NCBI GenBank assembly: GCA_018340375.1
Contig: JAFFJZ010000007.1
Span: 25,394,001 to 25,458,000, forward strand
Direction of reading: 5' to 3'
Source of the DNA: Gonatopus flavifemur
Taxonomy: Eukaryota; Arthropoda; Insecta; Hymenoptera; Dryinidae
Length of the DNA stretch: 64,000 nt
Made by a program: the position numbers and the translations under genes. The notes under the pieces were generated by a model. That model had not been told where the DNA came from. It made no database searches and saw only the letters and a program-made list of their open reading frames with translations. Below are positions 35,030 through 46,477 of the stretch, piece after piece (positions within the stretch are counted from its first letter, which is position 1; every line of letters begins with the position of its first letter).

Positions 35030-38000
35030 ATTTTCAATATTTCAAAAATCAGAATATGAATTTTCAATTCATACTATTCAAATTCAAGCGTCATCTTCCC
35101 AGACGAATGCCAATACCCTGCCATTCTTGGCCAGTACTGGTGCAGTGCTGCGCCTGTTGTAAATTTCTGGTTGAACTACGACATTTCATATCAATTCTGT
35201 CATTAAAATCGAGGAATTTTCAACAGGGGATATCATGACTTCATATTTAATCAAATTTCCGTGAAACCATGCGAACTTGAATTCTGAAGACTTCACTTCG
35301 TGTCTGAACCTTCGATAACTTTAATACAGTAAACGACCACATAACTCACCACTTTTCGGAATCAATTTGTATAAAATTTGAAGGGTTGAAGGATGTCCTT
35401 TTAGTACTTCCAAACATTCTCAACTTTCTAATAAGGTAATTTTATCGAATCAGCGATTACATCCGATATAAAATAACAATATCCAATCCAAACTTTGAAC
35501 ATTCACGGTGAGTAAAGAGGACACAATTTTTATCTGGTTTTCCATCATCATTTTGAGCGGTAACAAGAATTACGAGTGCGAATTTGTTTGTTCACCACCT
35601 TTATCACTTTCCATGTCGACTGAGTATGAAATTTCACACTCAATTTTTCACTTTGCGAAATGAGCTCAAGTTTATGGTATGTAATCTCATACTATACGAC
35701 TTGTAAACTTACGAACTTGTTTTATGTACGTCACGTTTGATTTCTACCAAGAATTCAACTAATACAAAGCAATCGTTAGGAGGAATTCTTCAAATGTACA
35801 TCAAAAATTTGTTATTCTGTGAAACTTTAATGTATCTTTGATACTCTTGGCGTACAGAAAAACAGAATTAGTACCTCCAGCTAAAGTTTGGAGCACTCCT
35901 TTGCTCTTAGGGTTGATCTGAAACAATGAGGATCTGAAGATTCAAATTCTAAATCCATCGAATCAAGAATATATAGAAAAAAGTAACAATCAAAGAAATT
36001 CGAATAAAAGAATGCCAAAATAAGTAACAAACGCAGATTGCTTCATATAATAAATGTCCTAGAAAACTGTCATCACGTCCCGTACCTCGTGAAAGTATGT
36101 TAAAGCAAGCATTCAAGAGAAAAATGAACAGCAGTATTGAATCAAAAGATTATCTGAATTTTTTATGATACCCGTTTTTTTTCATGAACACGAAGAATCT
36201 CGATACCGGACGCATTCCCTTAATGTAGCTCATAAAATAATTAAAATTCTTTCATAACTGAATTTTTCTCCAAATCCTATCTTTAATGATGATGAATCGA
36301 TGCACACGAGCTTCATCAAAGATGTAGGACTAATGGGTTATAAATTATTTTCAAACGTTCGTACGGTATTTTGTTGGTTATGATGGAAAGATATGAGATT
36401 AGTACCTATTTCAACATCAATTATATTCCAAATTTCAATTTGCGGTACATTGATAATGCGGTATTCGAATTAAGCGTATCGTGATTATTCGCTAGAGCGT
36501 TTCCGCAATTATCTCCAACGCTAATTGATGTTGTTATAAAACCTCATATAATCATATCCCATAAATTGTGAACTTTCGCTTGGTAAGTAACTTTGTGATG
36601 TAGGTATTATATTTTCGATCTATTAGCAAGCAACTTGTGATATGAAATTATTCTTGCTTTTGAGTAAACATGAGGAAGCGTTCAAACTGTTTTATAATTA
36701 ACTGCGCTTTAAATAAATATTGATAATCGAATGCCACCTACATATCTTTTTTATGTCATACACAAAGCATGCAAAGTATATCATCAACACTGAAAATACA
36801 CTCCATTCTCTCCTCCCATTTTTATATTATTTTTTGAAAAACAAAAACAACCCCAATGCGATATGCAATTTTTATATCCAGATTCGTAATCACTACTACT
36901 GTTACAACACACACATTCCACGTCAATTGAATAAAATTCCAACTCGAAAATTCATTGGAAACGTTTATGAATAATAACAAAATACTCTGTCTGGAATTAT
37001 GAACTTGTGTCAAATGATGCTCCTGCATCCGTTGAAGTATTCATCGTTCCGTGTCTGACCATTCCCTGTATTTACTACTGATTTCACGAGTGATATATAT
37101 TCCTTCTATTTTTGTTCACTATAAATACTTTCGTCATAGCATCAATATTTCTCATACATGATTTGATACAGAATTTCATAAAACATCTATGGAAACTCCA
37201 TAGTTTCGGATACAGCTGTTATCAGCAATAATAAAGATACATCAAAGTACGCATCAACCGTGTAAGATGATTAATTTTGTCATTCATTGAAAGGTGAAAT
37301 TAAATCTCTCCACTAAAACCGTAATTTTTTTAGCCCAAGCGTAATTGGATGGCTTTAATACTTTTGATATAGACTTGTTGTAGCCTCACATCATTCGGTA
37401 AATCAAGTTGAGCGGCTGTGTGAACACTGAGCACATTTTCGCTCCTCAGTCCGTCGAAGCTTGAAGCGATTGTCTGAATCGATATCAATTAATCTGAGGT
37501 GAAAATTGCAAATACACATTCGACTATCTTGCGTATCAAAAAAAGATGCAGATATCGAGTTTCATCATTTTTATCCATTTATTCTTGCACGTCCCTTCAA
37601 TGAACATCGTTACCATCAGATGATTCTTCGATATCCCCTAAGAAACTTATCGATGAAATATTATCAATGTCGTTTCAAATCTCCTCTCAATGACAGCTGA
37701 ATGGAAAACTCGCAGATTCGTGACAATTATGAATATATATTGATGAACAAAACCTGAAATTTGTGCGATCAAGTGAATGATTTTCATGATACGAAAGTGA
37801 AAAACAAGCAGGTTAGAATAATCGAATTATACTCTATTGGAAAAAATAACTCAGCCACCCTCCTAATGGAGCTTTAAATAGCAGGTGACGGTCGTACAGA
37901 ACGATTACCACTGCGTTGCACGCTGTACCTGCGCAAAAGCTTGGAGAGAGAAGGGGAAGGAAAAGAAGGAAAAAAGAAAAATATGGGAAACAGGTAAAGA

Positions 38001-39376
38001 AGAGAGATGGCGCTCACCTGGAATGATTGAATATTTCAAAACTATCAACATTCGTCACTTCATTTCAACTCTAAAATGTTTGAATCCTCATATGATTGTA
38101 CTTGTACAGTTATGATGCAATTATATGCATGTGTGTATATGAACATACGCATATAAAACGTAATGTTCCATTTGTACATCCGCAACGCTATAGCGCTTGA
38201 AAACATGTGTTCGGCCAGGTGAGTATTGATCGTTGTGGCGTACACAGGATGAATAGACTAGAAGAAACGAATAAATATTGTTAGACATACTCCTGTACTG
38301 TACAGATTTCGGTGGATACATAATCTTCCCTCTTTCTAAGCGAAGTATACGGCGAGGGGTACAAGTTTTGTTTAGATACTCTTCGCTAGATATGAAAGCA
38401 CAGGGATACACAAACGAATTGTACAATTCCGACCAACTGATGTGAAATTTCATCAAGAATTTAGGTGAGTGCGATGCATACATTTAATAGTTTATAGAGC
38501 TGTTCAATCGATTTCTGATACGAAAAATGTTCTCACAAAATTGATTGAGAAGTTACGCTAGCTGGCCGCTACTAACTAGTTCCAGCTTCGTGGAGACTTT
38601 CATGTACAAAAGAGTTGAGGAATTCAAACTTGTACAGCGATTATTCTCCCTATCCATCTAACAGCGAAGGTACTTTTCTGTTCTTAACCAAGATGCGAAT
38701 AATAAATCGGAAAACTTACGCTCTCAAAAGATGCTCTGTTATTGATCTTTTTCAACAACTCTTCTTTTCGTGTGTTTTCAAAGATACTAATTACTGTGTT
38801 ACAAGGGTATCTGTTTTAAACCACTCACAATGAACGAGAAGAAGAGTTAGAAGAAAAGAAAAACAGAACACCAAGCGATATGCAAATCCCGTTGTACTTG
38901 AAACTGTACTTTGATGCGGTTTACTCGGGGGGGTTAAAAAAAAACTGGTGGATGCTAATGCTCACGCGTACGTACAAAGTTGAGAAGCCAAGGATAGTTG
39001 AAAAGAGACAGCTCATCGGGTCAAGGGTAAATCCTTATCCGAGAGTAATGGTGTGTTACATCCCAAAGCAATTTCTCATGGTATTTACTAGAAATCCCGA
39101 TATCCCTTTTTCTTTCTTTGGAAACTGCGATGAATGAAGGTGATGAAAAGTCAAAAGAGATAACGTTGCATCGTAATGGTTTCCATTTTATTGTTCATTA
39201 CTACTCAATAGCTCTGAATAGTTAGTTTCATTCAAATTTTACACTCCGTTTCGTCGAGAGAATCGTTTCATATTTTATGAAATGATTATTTATCATTCAT
39301 GTTTGAAGATGAAACTTTAAGCCTCATTATGTAAAGACTAATACCAGAGAACGCTTTTGAACAAGGAATACAAGGT

Positions 39377-39378
<2 letters not shown>
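35030..39378. other. Gene-less stretch
   Basis: No protein family is recognisable; the longest frame (38,121-38,483, minus) is open by chance as far as I can judge. No inverted-repeat element with clear ends is seen. This is the largest repeat-poor part of the right half of the window. Confidence 0.45.
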
Positions 39379-39439
<61 letters not shown>

Positions 39440-39440
39440 G
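39379..39440. repeat. (GA)n microsatellite
   Basis: An almost pure GA dinucleotide run of about 50 bases, interrupted near its end by GGG. Confidence 0.95.
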
Positions 39441-40116
39441 AGCTCGTATGCACTTGAGTATTCTTGTTTTATTCACGAATGAAGCGTTGAATTCAGTTAC
39501 GAAATGTACACAGATGATGTAGTCGAGCATTTTCGAAAGGTAATTTCCACATTAAATTGAATTTAGATCTTACAAGAAATGCGATTCGATCAATACTTGA
39601 TGAGTTTTATTCAAAATGAATTCACTTTATTTTCATCCAATTTTTCTTTTCGATTCAAATCCGTTATATATGATCCTGTTAATTGAAATGAGAATGAGAG
39701 GTCTGTAATTCAGGCTTTGATTTTTTACGCTGGTTTATTGATGAGAATTCATACGTTTGTCAGTGATTCTAGATTCGGAGCACGGAGAAGAAAGAAATTC
39801 GTTGTGACAGGGAAATCTAATTTTGCTGGGTCCCTTTTGTTGGAGTAGCAAATTTTGTGCAATCCCAGCAAACTATTCGATATCACGGCAATCTTGTTAA
39901 CTATGCCAATGATTTTTTATCTTTGGCAGCAAAAAATGTTTGCTATTCTGTATACGATACTGAGAATTTTGTTAGCCAAGCGAAAAATTTGTTGCTTTTG
40001 TTTACCCTTCAAGTATACACAGGTACACTGTAAAAAAAAACTGGAAATTTACTGTGCAACTGGACTAGAAATTTTCAGTGTTGGTACTGGAATACCCATA
40101 TTTTGTTGGTACAGTA

Positions 40117-40996
40117 CACTGAAAAAAAAGTTTTGGTAATGGTAACAAAAGTGTTTTGTTGTTTGATTTCTCGTGACCATACTATATAATTTGGTCAAGG
40201 GAACCAAAAAGATAAATCATTCTGTCCCTCGAACTATACTGATTTCGATTGTTTGGTTAGGATCAAGTACATTTCTTGGTTACCCACATCCTTTGAAAAA
40301 CACATATTGTTTGGTTGCTTTCACAAAACTTACGCGGTTTTGTTCCACAAACAAAATAATTTTGTCACTTCATAATGACTTCATCTTTGTAGTGAAAATA
40401 TTCTTTTGCATTTCTGAAACGTAAATTCACATGAAAAGTTTTGTGTCATTAATAAAATAATACATTCCCGCATGGAAGAATACTTCGATTTATTACAATC
40501 ATATAAACTCGTGCACTGAGATGCATTGTTAATTGAATCTTACAAGGAGATGTCGCAAGAGCCCGGAGCTACTTTTCAATGAAAGTCATGTCTACGTGTA
40601 CCATAGATATTCGTGATGAAATCAGAAAATCACCCTCACTTCAATCCTAACACGGCTCAGTATTTGAAGTTCGAGTTTGAAACATGAACAAGTGATCGGC
40701 AGTGGCTTGAGTGATAAAGCCTCCGCCTCCAGTCCCGAAGACCTGTGTTCAAGTCCGCTGGTGGTGATTTTTTTTCTCAATCTGACCCATGATTTTCTCA
40801 TCAGAACAAAATATTTTCAGTCTGCAGACGATATGATTTGGTTTCCCAAGCAAAATGTATTCACCTAGAAACCAACGGCGTGCAACAAAGAAATAATATG
40901 GTTTTCAACAAAACGTTTGGTTGATCACATTTCAACAAAATTCTTTTGTTGAAACAACAAAAGTTTTGTTGTTTTAACAAAACATTTTTTTCGGTG
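40117..40996. mobile_element. 880-bp TIR element with a tRNA-like module
   Basis: The ends CACTGAAAAAAAAGTTTTGG and, inverted, CACCGAAAAAAATGTTTTGT are flanked by TA at 40,115-40,116 and 40,997-40,998. Both arms continue with iterated AACAAAA/TTTTGTT and ACAACAAAAC words. A tRNA-like sequence with a poly-T stop sits at 40,695-40,774, inside the right third. No ORF of recognisable function. The design parallels the element at 22,208-23,129. Confidence 0.65.
40695..40774 (+). ncRNA. tRNA-like sequence with poly-T terminator inside a TIR element
   Basis: AGTGGCTTGAGTGAT fits a box A, TGTGTTCAAGTCCG a box B, and the unit ends at a run of eight T (40,767-40,774), the usual Pol III stop. The box spacing is that of a tRNA. 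The stems do not close well enough for a functional tRNA, so I call it a SINE head or tRNA pseudogene captured by the surrounding element. Confidence 0.45.
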
Positions 40997-41404
40997 TACT
41001 AAAAATTTACCAAGCATAACTGAAAATTCAGTCCTTGTACTGGGATTTTCAAGTTTGGGATTGTGTACTGAAATTTTGCCATGACTTGGCAAAAATTTAA
41101 CTGGCTCGTACTACAATTTTGCAGTGCTTGTGCACCAGAAAAAAGTATCCCCTCAATAAGGACTAATCAAATGAGATATTTGTGAATTTTCTTCCGAGTC
41201 AAGTTAATCTGCACAGTTTTTCCTTTGAATTGGAAGAAACGGAGGTCAAATTGGTCGAATAGGAACCGAATTAATCATCGGTTAATCACGTTGCTCTCTC
41301 AGCAATCCAGATAGCTTTGACACCGAATTTTTAGCTAGTTCAGCAAACAGATTTTTATACCTCGATTTGCTACGTTAGCAAATTTTGTTTTGTCTTCGCA
41401 AGTG

Positions 41405-42751
41405 AATCACTTTGAGATAAAACATCACATTGAACGTGAAATCAATTCCGCGCTCGCCTGATTTCACCATACCGTCTCGTTCCATAAAATGAAAAAGTCG
41501 CAGCAAAGTAGGAACAACTTTGGAGGTCGAAGAGCTTAACTTTACCGTCTCAGTAATATTTCAATCTGTACAAAGCTAAATCTCTCCTCATCTACAATGA
41601 ATGACAGAAAGCCGTAAACGTTGGCACAAAATAATTTTTATCAAGCTTACTTCTTTTTGTTTGACTCGTAAGAACTATTTATACCCCGAGAGAACTTTAT
41701 TCTACGTGTGTGAACGGTGACACTCGTATCGCATATACATCAAAGTTTGCCGCCAGGCATGGAATGCAAATGACGATGAAAAACAAGTCGTGGAAATAAA
41801 GAAGAAACGATTAAAACGAAAAATATATACTTCGAAAGACTACATTGGAGCGAAGTTCTTTTTTCTTCTTGAATTTCCAACTCTCTATACGAGGGTATTT
41901 ATATTTTATGTGTGCACGCTGCAAGGTATATGGGGGCTATATTGAAGCTTATCTGATGCGTAGAGGTGTATAATATGAGGAATGAGTATAAAAAGTATAA
42001 ACGTCGGAATTTGATATCGAGTCTGGTACTCTGGGTATGTAGGACACATATTTCTCAAGAACTTAGATTCCTCGATGTTATGAATATTGCAATTTTCAAC
42101 ACATCGGGAATGTTGATTAAGATTGAAGATTGATTTATTGTTAAGTAATATATAGAGTGATTGTTGAGTAATCGTTATTGAGAACGACGAAGTAATAGTA
42201 GTCTATAAAGTTTTGCTGATTAGTGACACATGATGCGTGTATTGTATGATATAGAAAAGAACTTTAACAAAACAGTTGTTATCTTTCTATAACGTTCATT
42301 GAAGTAACCTCGGATTTCACAACTGGGATCACTGAAAAAAGCTTGTGTGATTGTAAAACTTTGAATGCGTTAATGATTCACATACAAACTTGGATGAATC
42401 GAATGATTCGTTACAATAGTGTGTAGTGTAAATATGATGTGTGTTATGATGAACCATTCCGTTGAATCAATATTTTGCCTTACATCGTTTGACAACTGGA
42501 GCATGTAAATGAGCTAGATGGCTCGAATATATTGCTTTCAATCTACGATGCTCTCTATCGTTACATTATTCATATCCACTGTATGACTCGACGAGAATTT
42601 GAAATGTAAGTAAAGAGATCCTTGGATGAAGTAAGACCAAAAGAATGGATTTAAGCGAAACAGAATCCCAAGTATATTATTTCACAACAGTTCTTCTCTT
42701 CCAATCATCGTCAAAGTTCATCCTGGTCAGGATTGTTCTGAATGTCCAACT
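41405..42751. other. Gene-less AT-rich stretch
   Basis: No gene or defined element is recognisable. Confidence 0.4.
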
Positions 42752-42830
42752 GCCCTGGTTAAAACTTCTCATTCATTCCCATTGAAAGAAGATCCAATGG
42801 GAATGAATCAAATTTCTGCATCGAAAATTT
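42752..42830. repeat. Fragment of the CCCTGGTT / CATTCCCATTGG repeat
   Basis: CCCTGGTTAAAACTTCTC is followed by the palindromic pair CATTCATTCCCATTG and CAATGGGAATGAATC. The same succession occurs at about 44,970-45,030 and opens the large foldback array there. Confidence 0.45.
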
Positions 42831-43509
42831 CTTATTTATAAGGTGATTTCCCATCAAGGTTACCAACGGGAATCGATAGAAGTTTTCTTAAGGGGTCTTT
42901 TTGGTTTAGATTTTCGATAAACAGTTTTTTCTCATAGAAAAAATTGAGATATCGTTTTGAAAATTTTCAGGTATGTTTATTAATCATTGGATATTACAAA
43001 AAAAATTTTTCCTCCGTTATACTAATTTAAACAAAGAAACACTAAAAAATGACGATAGGAGTAATTTGGGGCGACCGGATGATCTGAAGAAAAAAATGGC
43101 GAATTATTCCTTGTTGAAGTGCCTATCGCATGAACTAGCATATTTTTTTCCATCGAAAAATAACAACATGGCGGCCCTTTTTCGAGAAAAATCGATTTTT
43201 GAGATTGGAAAATCGGATGCAACCCTAGTGAAAATGAGAGCGTAAGAAGGGTATGAAGCGACGCGGAAGAGTACACGAAACAGTGTCTAAGCGCGAAAAA
43301 AACGGAAATTGAAACATTTCACGCTTCATTTGTTCCAATATTCGCCCAATTTTTTATCAATCCTCAGAGCATATACTACTGGAGCGAGCAAAGGCTACGG
43401 AGAAGTGTGGTTGATTTGAATTAAAGATAGAATGAGAGTTCCGACTTTTAGGCAGTGCTATCTTTGTTTAAATCTCATTGGATGAAAAGAGAGACAACTG
43501 CCTAAAAGT

Positions 43510-43513
<4 letters not shown>

Positions 43514-43543
<30 letters not shown>
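43514..43543. repeat. (CT)n microsatellite
   Basis: A pure CT dinucleotide run directly upstream of the truncated non-LTR fragment. Confidence 0.9.
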
Positions 43544-43547
<4 letters not shown>

Positions 43548-43560
43548 CTTGGTTCATCTG

Positions 43561-44052
43561 TATATCAGATGTTGAGAACACGATTACCGTCATCTCTCTA
43601 TAATCGTTTCAAATTCACCTATCAACACTCAACCTTCGATACTAGATCTGATCGTAACGCTCTAGTTATCCCCCTCCATCGTACCTCAACGTATGGGAAA
43701 TCATTTACGATTTCGGCTGCAAGACTTTGGAACTCACTCCCAACCCACATTCGGAATCAGCCAACTCTTGCTTCCTTCAAAAGAGATCTACATCATCTTC
43801 TCATTAGTAGATACTCATGATTGGGTCAATAACTCGAATGATGATTTTATGTTTGAATTATGAATGGTGGTATGAAATGGAATGAATTATTTAGATCTAG
43901 AGAGCATGTAAAGTAAATTTATTAGCTTTCAATTAGTTTTATAAGTTCTTTTTATTGTTGCTAGTTATTTAGAACCGCTGTAAAATACTATACTGTATTT
44001 GCCCCATAGGTTTTCCTAGGGCATAATAATAAACTTATCTATCTATCTATCT
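43561..44052 (+). pseudogene. 3' end of a non-LTR retrotransposon (ORF2 tail plus 3' UTR)
   Basis: The frame 43,569-43,820 encodes 83 residues ending in PLHRTSTYGKSFTISAARLW then NSLPTHIRNQPTLASFKRDL, the conserved segment found at the extreme C terminus of many jockey/CR1-like ORF2 proteins. The reverse transcriptase and endonuclease parts are absent, as in a typical 5'-truncated insertion. After the stop, about 210 bp of AT-rich 3' UTR ends in (ATCT)n at 44,035-44,052, consistent with the simple-repeat tails of such elements. It lies inside the loop of the foldback at 42,892-44,885 and is of a different family from the copy at 61,039. Confidence 0.7.
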
Positions 44053-44370
44053 CAATTTAGCCACACATATTTCTATTGAAATCATAGGCAATGCTCGCTC
44101 CAGTAGTATATGCTCTGAGGACCAATCAAAAAAATCCTAGTTCATGCGATAGTCACTTCAACAAGGAATAATTTGATATTTTTTTTTGTTTTTTTTTTTT
44201 AGATCCTTCGGTCGGTCCAAATCATTCCCACCGTCATTTTGATGTTTGTTGTTTAAATTGGTATAATGAAACAAAAAATTTGTTTAAATCTGAAAAAAAG
44301 TTTTTTGGTAATATTTAACCCTTTCCGACACAAACCTAATTTGTGGTGATGTGTTCTCAGAACTTTTGCG

Positions 44371-44600
44371 CACAGAGAAAAGTTTATATTAAAGATTACT
44401 ATATTTTTATGGTACTCATGGGATATACTTTATTATGAGGCTTAGAACTATATTTATTTCAAATTATAACATATTTATCTTCATCCTCACGAGAGAGTAT
44501 GGTGAATGCTCGTATACTTGTGGTTCATAACGACATAATCAAGTATATCCCAAAAGTACAATATAAATATGCTAATATCTAATATAAAATTTTTACTGTG
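44371..44600. mobile_element. MITE family A, copy 1
   Basis: The arms of about 65 bp start CACAGAGAAAAGTTTATATT and, inverted, CACAGTAAAAATTTTATATT, and pair on to GGGATATACTT and ATTATG. The second copy at 52,647 shares CACAGAGAAAAGTT, ATTAAAGATTA and the GGGATA core. It is inserted in the right arm of the foldback at 42,892-44,885. Non-coding. Confidence 0.75.
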
Positions 44601-45597
44601 CAGTACTTCAGAGGCGAATCAAATCAATTGGCACCATTCATTCCCATTTGTTGAGTTAATGTATGTTCTAGAACCTTATCAGGGGTAGAGCTACTGTAAA
44701 TGATTGATTCATATTCTGCAGTTACAAACGCATTACAAAACATCGTCCCATATATGAACTGAGCGTCGGAGAGGGTTAAGGTCTAATAAACATGCCTATA
44801 AATTCTCAAAACGGTAGGTCAATTTTTTCTATGAAAAAAAAAGTTTGGAAAAAAAATGTCTTGAACATCTTAACTAGAAAGACCCTTAAAGGAACAATGA
44901 TCAAATTAATGGGTATTTATTGGAATTTTCCAAAAATTGAGCAATGAGAATGAATGAGAATAATCCAGTCAGAACTGGTTGAAGATTTCCATTCATTCTC
45001 ATTCAAAAACATCCAATGGGAATGAATTGGGTTTTTCCCAAAGGTTGCTATTTAGAAAAATCGAATTTAGAAGCATCAATTGCAATCAATGAGAAATCCG
45101 ATGAAAACATAGAAAAATGTTCTAAAAAAATTTTTGTCAACATCGTTGTTGGTTGTTAACAATCAATGTACGGTTTGATCAATTAAACAACTACATATAT
45201 CATCGATTCAACTATTCTATATTACGAATCATTGCTGAGAGAAATCCAAACGATACATAATGATGTGTTATTAGCGTGGTGATCACCCATCCAACGTTGT
45301 ACCGCAGTTGTCGTTGCTCAACCTGAAAGATCGATCTGGAACTCCCTCTTGCTCGATACCGTAGTTCGCTTTCTACCAATGCAGTTCAAATGACTTTCTT
45401 ATAGGAAGGGCTATAGCGATGGGATTCAATTGGTAATAGCCCATTGGACGTATGTGAGGTTTTATCGGTGTTAATGAGAGCATGGTAGAGAATAATTGTC
45501 AACAGAAAGTTTCCCATATTAACTCCTATGCCAACAAATGGGAAAATTCTACAAGATGCATGTTGAATGGGAGATTTCCATTCCAATCCGTCACAAC

Positions 45598-45794
45598 CAG
45601 TGTCGGACTGGCTTGTATCAAGGCCCCCGACTGGGAATTATGTTGGGTCCCCCAGAGGACGCATACTCTTCGGAAAATCAAGGTTTCATCATAATTCCTA
45701 CAAAAAAAAAAGAAAACTGACGACTGAATGGGCCCTGAAATACCGAAGGGCCCCCGGCAATCGCCGGGCAGCCGAGCGGGCCAGTCCGACACTG
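45598..45794. mobile_element. hAT-type MITE with perfect 8-bp target duplication
   Basis: CAGTGTCGGACTGG at the left and CCAGTCCGACACTG at the right are perfect inverted repeats, flanked by identical GTCACAAC octamers at 45,590-45,597 and 45,795-45,802. This is the hAT signature. The interior is GC-rich, unlike its AT-rich surroundings, with GGGCCC and CCCCCGGC/GCCGGG palindromes and a poly-A run. There is no transposase. The perfect duplication suggests a fairly recent insertion. Confidence 0.9.
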
Positions 45795-46250
45795 GTCACA
45801 ACCTCCCACATAGATTTCTGAATGGGGTTCAATGGGAAATTTCTGAAACCGAATTGTATGGGCAGGAATAGGTGGTTTCTGGAATATAGGGAATCAATAA
45901 GTCCCTCTAGGAAGTAACCAATTTTAATTACTGTTTGTTCCCAGCGAATAGTTCATAAGTAGCATTAGGAAATTTCTCACTTGGTCTGACAAGAATGAAT
46001 TGGAAAATTTCACGAGATCAGTGTTGAATGAGTTTGTATAGGGAATTCCCATTTGAATCTGTCGCAACTTTGTATATTGATTCTAAATAAGTTTGAATGA
46101 GAAATTTTTGACATCGAATTATTATATGGGCAGGAATAGGTTGTTCCTAGAATGTAGGTAATGAATAAGTTCCTTTTAAGAATATCCAATTGGGATTATT
46201 GTTGGTTTCCAACGAATGTGTAATCGGCGGCAATGGGAAGTTTTCCATAT

Positions 46251-46477
46251 CCCTGGTTGAAAGAATCTGTTTATTCTCGCGAAATCTTACTGAATCTTAG
46301 ATAATGTTCTGACTACAACTCATACGGCGATTTCTCAATGAGATTTGGTCAGAAGAATGAATTCTCTGAATATAAATCGGATTGAATCTCGCCAAATCTA
46401 ATCGAATATCTGCCAATGTTCTGGCCAAATCCCATGAAATTTCATTTGTCAGAATCAATGGATTCTTTCAACCAGGG
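46251..46477. mobile_element. MITE with CCCTGGTTGAAAGAATC ends
   Basis: CCCTGGTTGAAAGAATC is perfectly inverted at the right (GATTCTTTCAACCAGGG), and AT flanks both ends. The interior has repeated GAATCT/AGATTC and CGAAATCTTACTGAATC-like words. Similar ends occur at 62,711-62,850. No ORF. Confidence 0.75.

Larger units (their letters stand above)
39781..41404. mobile_element. Outer element of a nested set, GCTGnnnCAGC family
   Basis: The left arm starts CACGGAGAAGAAAGAAATTC then GTTGTGACAG. The right arm (41,290-41,404), reverse complemented, carries AAATTTGCTAACGTAGCAAA and TCGAGGTAT, matching the arm at 6745. Between them lie later insertions, including the TIR element at 40,117-40,996 and perhaps a further one with TACACTG/GTGCACCAG edges (about 40,025-41,150). 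No coding capacity. Confidence 0.5.
42892..44885. mobile_element. TTAA-flanked foldback with a retrotransposon in its loop
   Basis: TTAA at 42,888-42,891 and 44,886-44,889 flanks GGGGTCTTTTTGGTTTAGAT and, inverted, GGGTCTTTCTAGTTAAGAT. The arms then pair in blocks: TTTTTTCTCATAGAAAAAAT, GCATGTTTATTA, AATTTAAACAA, TTATTCCTTGTTGAAGTG, CTATCGCATGAACTAG and GCATATACTACTGGAGCGAG. The last block is at 43,370-43,389 on the left and about 44,095-44,114 on the right. The right arm lacks a segment present on the left (about 43,140-43,360). It is interrupted by the MITE at 44,371-44,600, and the loop holds the non-LTR fragment at 43,561-44,052. A separate 17-bp inverted pair (TCCGACTTTTAGGCAGT) lies at 43,440-43,456 and 43,497-43,513. 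Confidence 0.65.

Noticed and set aside
38121..38483. 120-codon frame on the minus strand
   Set aside because: No recognisable motif or domain and overlaps other short frames; consistent with chance in gene-less DNA.
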